Assembly (NCBI RefSeq): GCF_005502275.1
Contig: NZ_SWLZ01000005.1
Span: 124,001 to 188,000, forward strand
Source of the DNA: Robertmurraya siralis
GTDB lineage: Bacteria; Bacillota; Bacilli; Bacillales; Cytobacillaceae
Direction of reading: 5' to 3'
DNA: 64,000 bases
Shown here: positions 62,095 to 64,000 of the stretch, piece by piece
How positions within the stretch are numbered: the first letter of the stretch is position 1
Layout of the letters: each line of letters opens with the position of its first letter
Program-made: the position numbers and the translations under genes
Notes under the pieces: model-generated
Seen by the model: only the letters and a program-made list of their open reading frames with translations
Databases searched by the model: none
What the model was told of the DNA's origin: nothing

Positions 62095-62730
62095 CTATTC
62101 TTTCAGCTCTTCTAAATACAATATTTCACCTTCACGAACTTTACATTGGCCGTTCGTTAGCTCCACCATCCATTCTTTAAAAGCGTCTGTTTGGCTTTCT
62201 TCGACATATGTTTCAATTTCTACTGCATCAAGGTAATGGATTTCTTTCACGTTATAAATGGACGATCTGAGCTCATTTTCAAGTTTGCCAAGCCAAGTGT
62301 AGTCGATATTTGTATGCATCACTTTCATGAGCTTTCGTTCCACGATTCCGGTCGCGTTAATTCCTTCAGATGTTGCCTTTCCGTATGCGCGAATAAGGCC
62401 GCCTGCTCCAAGCTTAATCCCGCCAAAGTAGCGGGTCACGACAACTACCGTATCCTTTAGCTTCCTCTTCTTTAGTACTTCCAAAATGGGTACCCCAGCG
62501 GTTCCGCTAGGCTCTCCGTCATCGTTCGCTTTCTGAATTTCATCATGCTCTCCAATTAAGTATGCTGAACAATTATGAGTAGCATTCCAATGTTCTTTTT
62601 TAATCGTTTGAATAAATTCCTGTGCTTCTTCTTCGGTTTCAGCTCTTGAAACATGAGCGATAAATCGGGATTTATCGATAATAATTTCATTTTCCCCATA
62701 CCCTTTAACGGTTAAGTAGCTTGGGAGCAT
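62095..62730 (-). CDS. yvyE: YigZ/IMPACT-family protein YvyE
   Basis: A 211-residue protein of the IMPACT/YigZ family, two-domain cytoplasmic proteins of uncertain role, some linked to translation control. The signature ANDDGEPSGTAGVPILEVL is followed by TVVVVTRYFGGIKLGAGGL and RAYGKATSEG. The ATG at 62730 is preferred: AAGGAGTGG lies before it and homologues start with MLPSYLTVKG. The frame opens earlier at 62799, inside an old MITE copy, which explains the odd extra N-terminus. It follows the known degS-yvyE-tagU order. Confidence 0.9.
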   Translation of the reverse strand: MLPSYLTVKGYGENEIIIDKSRFIAHVSRAETEEEAQEFIQTIKKEHWNATHNCSAYLIGEHDEIQKANDDGEPSGTAGVPILEVLKKRKLKDTVVVVTRYFGGIKLGAGGLIRAYGKATSEGINATGIVERKLMKVMHTNIDYTWLGKLENELRSSIYNVKEIHYLDAVEIETYVEESQTDAFKEWMVELTNGQCKVREGEILYLEELKE

Positions 62731-62774
62731 AAGACCACTCCTTATCTGGTTTGTATTGGAGTCTAAAACTGCAT

Positions 62775-62918
62775 TTTCATTTTGATAATGGATCGGCATT
62801 GCGGTTCCGATTCATGTTCTTGCGGTACTTTTTAGCCGAACTAAAAGGCGTGTGAAATGAAGGTTTCACACGAAATGAGGCGAAACCCGTCAAATCAACT
62901 ATATGGTTTAAAGAAGCT
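62775..62918. mobile_element. degenerate relative of the MITE-like element
   Basis: GATCGGCATTGCGG, CGAACTAAAAGGCG and the palindrome CGTGTGAAA/TTTCACACG (62849-62872) match the element at 2990-3128, and the right part ends GGTTTAAAGAAGCTT. Ends are worn and no target duplication is visible. It lies in the divergent yvyE-degS gap. Confidence 0.55.
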
Positions 62919-63019
62919 TACCATAAAAATTCGACATTTCTATTATAATTCGACAAGAGCCTCGGTTTCAAATTAACATCACTCTGTAACGAAACTTTAA
63001 CAGTCCTGTCTTTTTGTCA

Positions 63020-63028
63020 TGTTATAAT
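63020..63028 (+). promoter_or_regulatory. extended -10 promoter candidate upstream of degS
   Basis: TGTTATAAT matches TGnTATAAT. It lies 360 bases before the degS ATG, so a long leader or another promoter nearer the gene is possible. The remaining gap to 63388 is A/T-rich with no gene seen. Confidence 0.4.
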
Positions 63029-63388
63029 GAAAAGAAATAAAAAAGATATTTTAGAATAACATTAATTACGGTTCCTTTTTAATGGGTCATAAGAGCCTAT
63101 TAGGAATGGGTCAAATGTCCTGTCTATTAATTCCTATTCTCCTTCTTTTTAACGATTTTTTACAGGTTTTCGAACATTTTCAAGTTAGAAAGATAGTAAC
63201 TTTTAACAATTCAAGGTAAAATATTGTAAAATGATTTAAGAGTTGCTTTGTTTTTCTAATTGGAAAAATGGAGATATGTCTTTATTTTATGAATGAAACA
63301 AACATGAACAATGGATAAAGACATAGAATATTCGAAAAAAATTTTTAAAAATGTAAAGGGTTTTTGCTTCACTTGGAGGAATTAGTAG

Positions 63389-64000
63389 ATGATTAAAAAA
63401 TTTGATACAAAAACTCTTGATATGATTTTGGACAAGATGGTGGAAACCGTAGGTGATAGCAAAAATGAAATTTTTCGCATTGGCGAACAATGTAGAAGTG
63501 ATTATGAATCATTAGTTGATGAATTAAAAGATGTGCGAAGAATGGTTGGCCAAATCATTGAAGAGGGAGATCAATTAGAAATCAAATCACGAGCAGCGAG
63601 AAAACATCTTTCGGAAGTGAGCATGCATTTTAAGGATTTCACTGAGGCTCAAGTAAGGGAAGCTTATGAGAAGGCCCATCAAATTCATATGGATTTAACC
63701 TTGAATCGACAGACGGAAAAGCAGCTTCGGGATCGAAGAGATGATATTGAAAGACGGCTTGTCGGTCTGACGCGAACGATTGAACGAGCAGAACATCTTG
63801 TTTCTCAAATAACCGTCGTGATGAATTATTTGATGAGTGACTTAAAACAGGTTGGCGAGGCCCTGCAGGATGCGAAGCTGAAACAGGATTTTGGCTTAAA
63901 AATTATTGAGGCCCAGGAAGAAGAGCGGAAGAGACTTTCTCGTGAAATTCATGATGGACCTGCGCAAATGATGGCCAACGTCATGATGCGCTCTGACCTA
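63389..64000 (+). CDS. degS: sensor kinase DegS, 3' end beyond the window
   Basis: The first 204 codons of DegS, the cytoplasmic kinase that phosphorylates DegU and controls secreted enzymes, competence and motility. The N-terminal sensor region is a long coiled coil (about 1-170; KKFDTKTLDMILDKMVETVG, LNRQTEKQLRDRRDDIERR). The HisKA_3 phospho-accepting His is visible in RLSREIHDGPAQMMANVMM near residue 190. The ATPase domain is cut by the edge. ATG 63389 has TTGGAGGAA upstream. DegU would be expected to the right. DegS/DegU is a plausible regulator of the exported enzymes in this window and of comK (known in Bacillus subtilis). Confidence 0.95.
   Translation, partial: MIKKFDTKTLDMILDKMVETVGDSKNEIFRIGEQCRSDYESLVDELKDVRRMVGQIIEEGDQLEIKSRAARKHLSEVSMHFKDFTEAQVREAYEKAHQIHMDLTLNRQTEKQLRDRRDDIERRLVGLTRTIERAEHLVSQITVVMNYLMSDLKQVGEALQDAKLKQDFGLKIIEAQEEERKRLSREIHDGPAQMMANVMMRSDL

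Noticed and set aside
62731-62799. Longer N-terminus of YvyE starting at 62799
   Set aside because: The extra 23 residues come from a decayed MITE copy; the ATG at 62730 has the ribosome site and the family's normal start.

Overview
The window looks like chromosomal DNA of a low-GC, Gram-positive Bacillaceae (Bacillus in the broad sense). The supporting genes are comK, the tagO-tagU-yvyE-degS order at the right edge (as in Bacillus subtilis), an accessory SecA2 next to an S-layer assembly protein, a csaB pyruvyl transferase, and nine proteins carrying triplets of S-layer homology (SLH) domains. No tRNA, rRNA or CRISPR array was seen.

Layout. 0-4.4 kb: a DNA-alkylation-repair protein, an orphan MEDS/PAS histidine kinase, a short sigma-70-like factor, and decayed sequence with a MITE-like element. 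4.4-14.5 kb: five exported SLH enzymes (amidase, subtilase, L,D-transpeptidase, NlpC/P60 peptidase, glucosaminidase) separated by strong terminators and decayed DNA. 14.9-27.4 kb: a divergent wall-polysaccharide region. csaB, a glycosyltransferase, a MurJ/Wzx-like flippase and a lipoprotein run leftward. A UDP-ManNAc-type dehydrogenase, TagA, a GNAT protein, a PIG-L deacetylase, a GT4 enzyme and a Wzy-like polymerase run rightward. 27.8-30.5 kb: the main S-layer gene candidate. 30.6-33.6 kb: an ISL3 relic and an IS21-family element whose istA has an in-frame stop. 33.8-36.3 kb: comK, a small membrane protein and an LCP-family ligase. 36.6-46.2 kb: an SLH/beta-helix protein paired with a 1406-residue protein carrying two nuclease domains, then a large subtilase. 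47.9-55.4 kb: two more SLH proteins (one a 5'-nucleotidase) and a phosphodiester glycosidase. 55.7-64 kb: slaP, secA2, tagO, tagU, yvyE and the start of degS.

How it fits together. TagO, TagA, the dehydrogenase, glycosyltransferases, deacetylase, CsaB, flippase, polymerase and two LCP proteins could make and attach a pyruvylated secondary cell wall polymer. SLH domains bind that polymer; SecA2/SlaP would help export S-layer proteins; the SLH enzymes remodel wall, proteins and nucleotides at the surface.

The least explained signal is a set of seven non-coding arrays in gaps downstream of gene 3' ends. In each, a short CpG-containing core recurs at a spacing close to a whole number of DNA helical turns: six arrays at 20-21 bp (two turns), and one of at least 25 units at 52-53 bp (mean 52.5, five turns). 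Cores differ between arrays but come in related pairs. I know of no described element that matches. Other notable items: a 139-bp MITE with a perfect 8-bp target duplication and two older relatives, a duplicated decayed block, and a possible small RNA upstream of the phosphodiester glycosidase gene.
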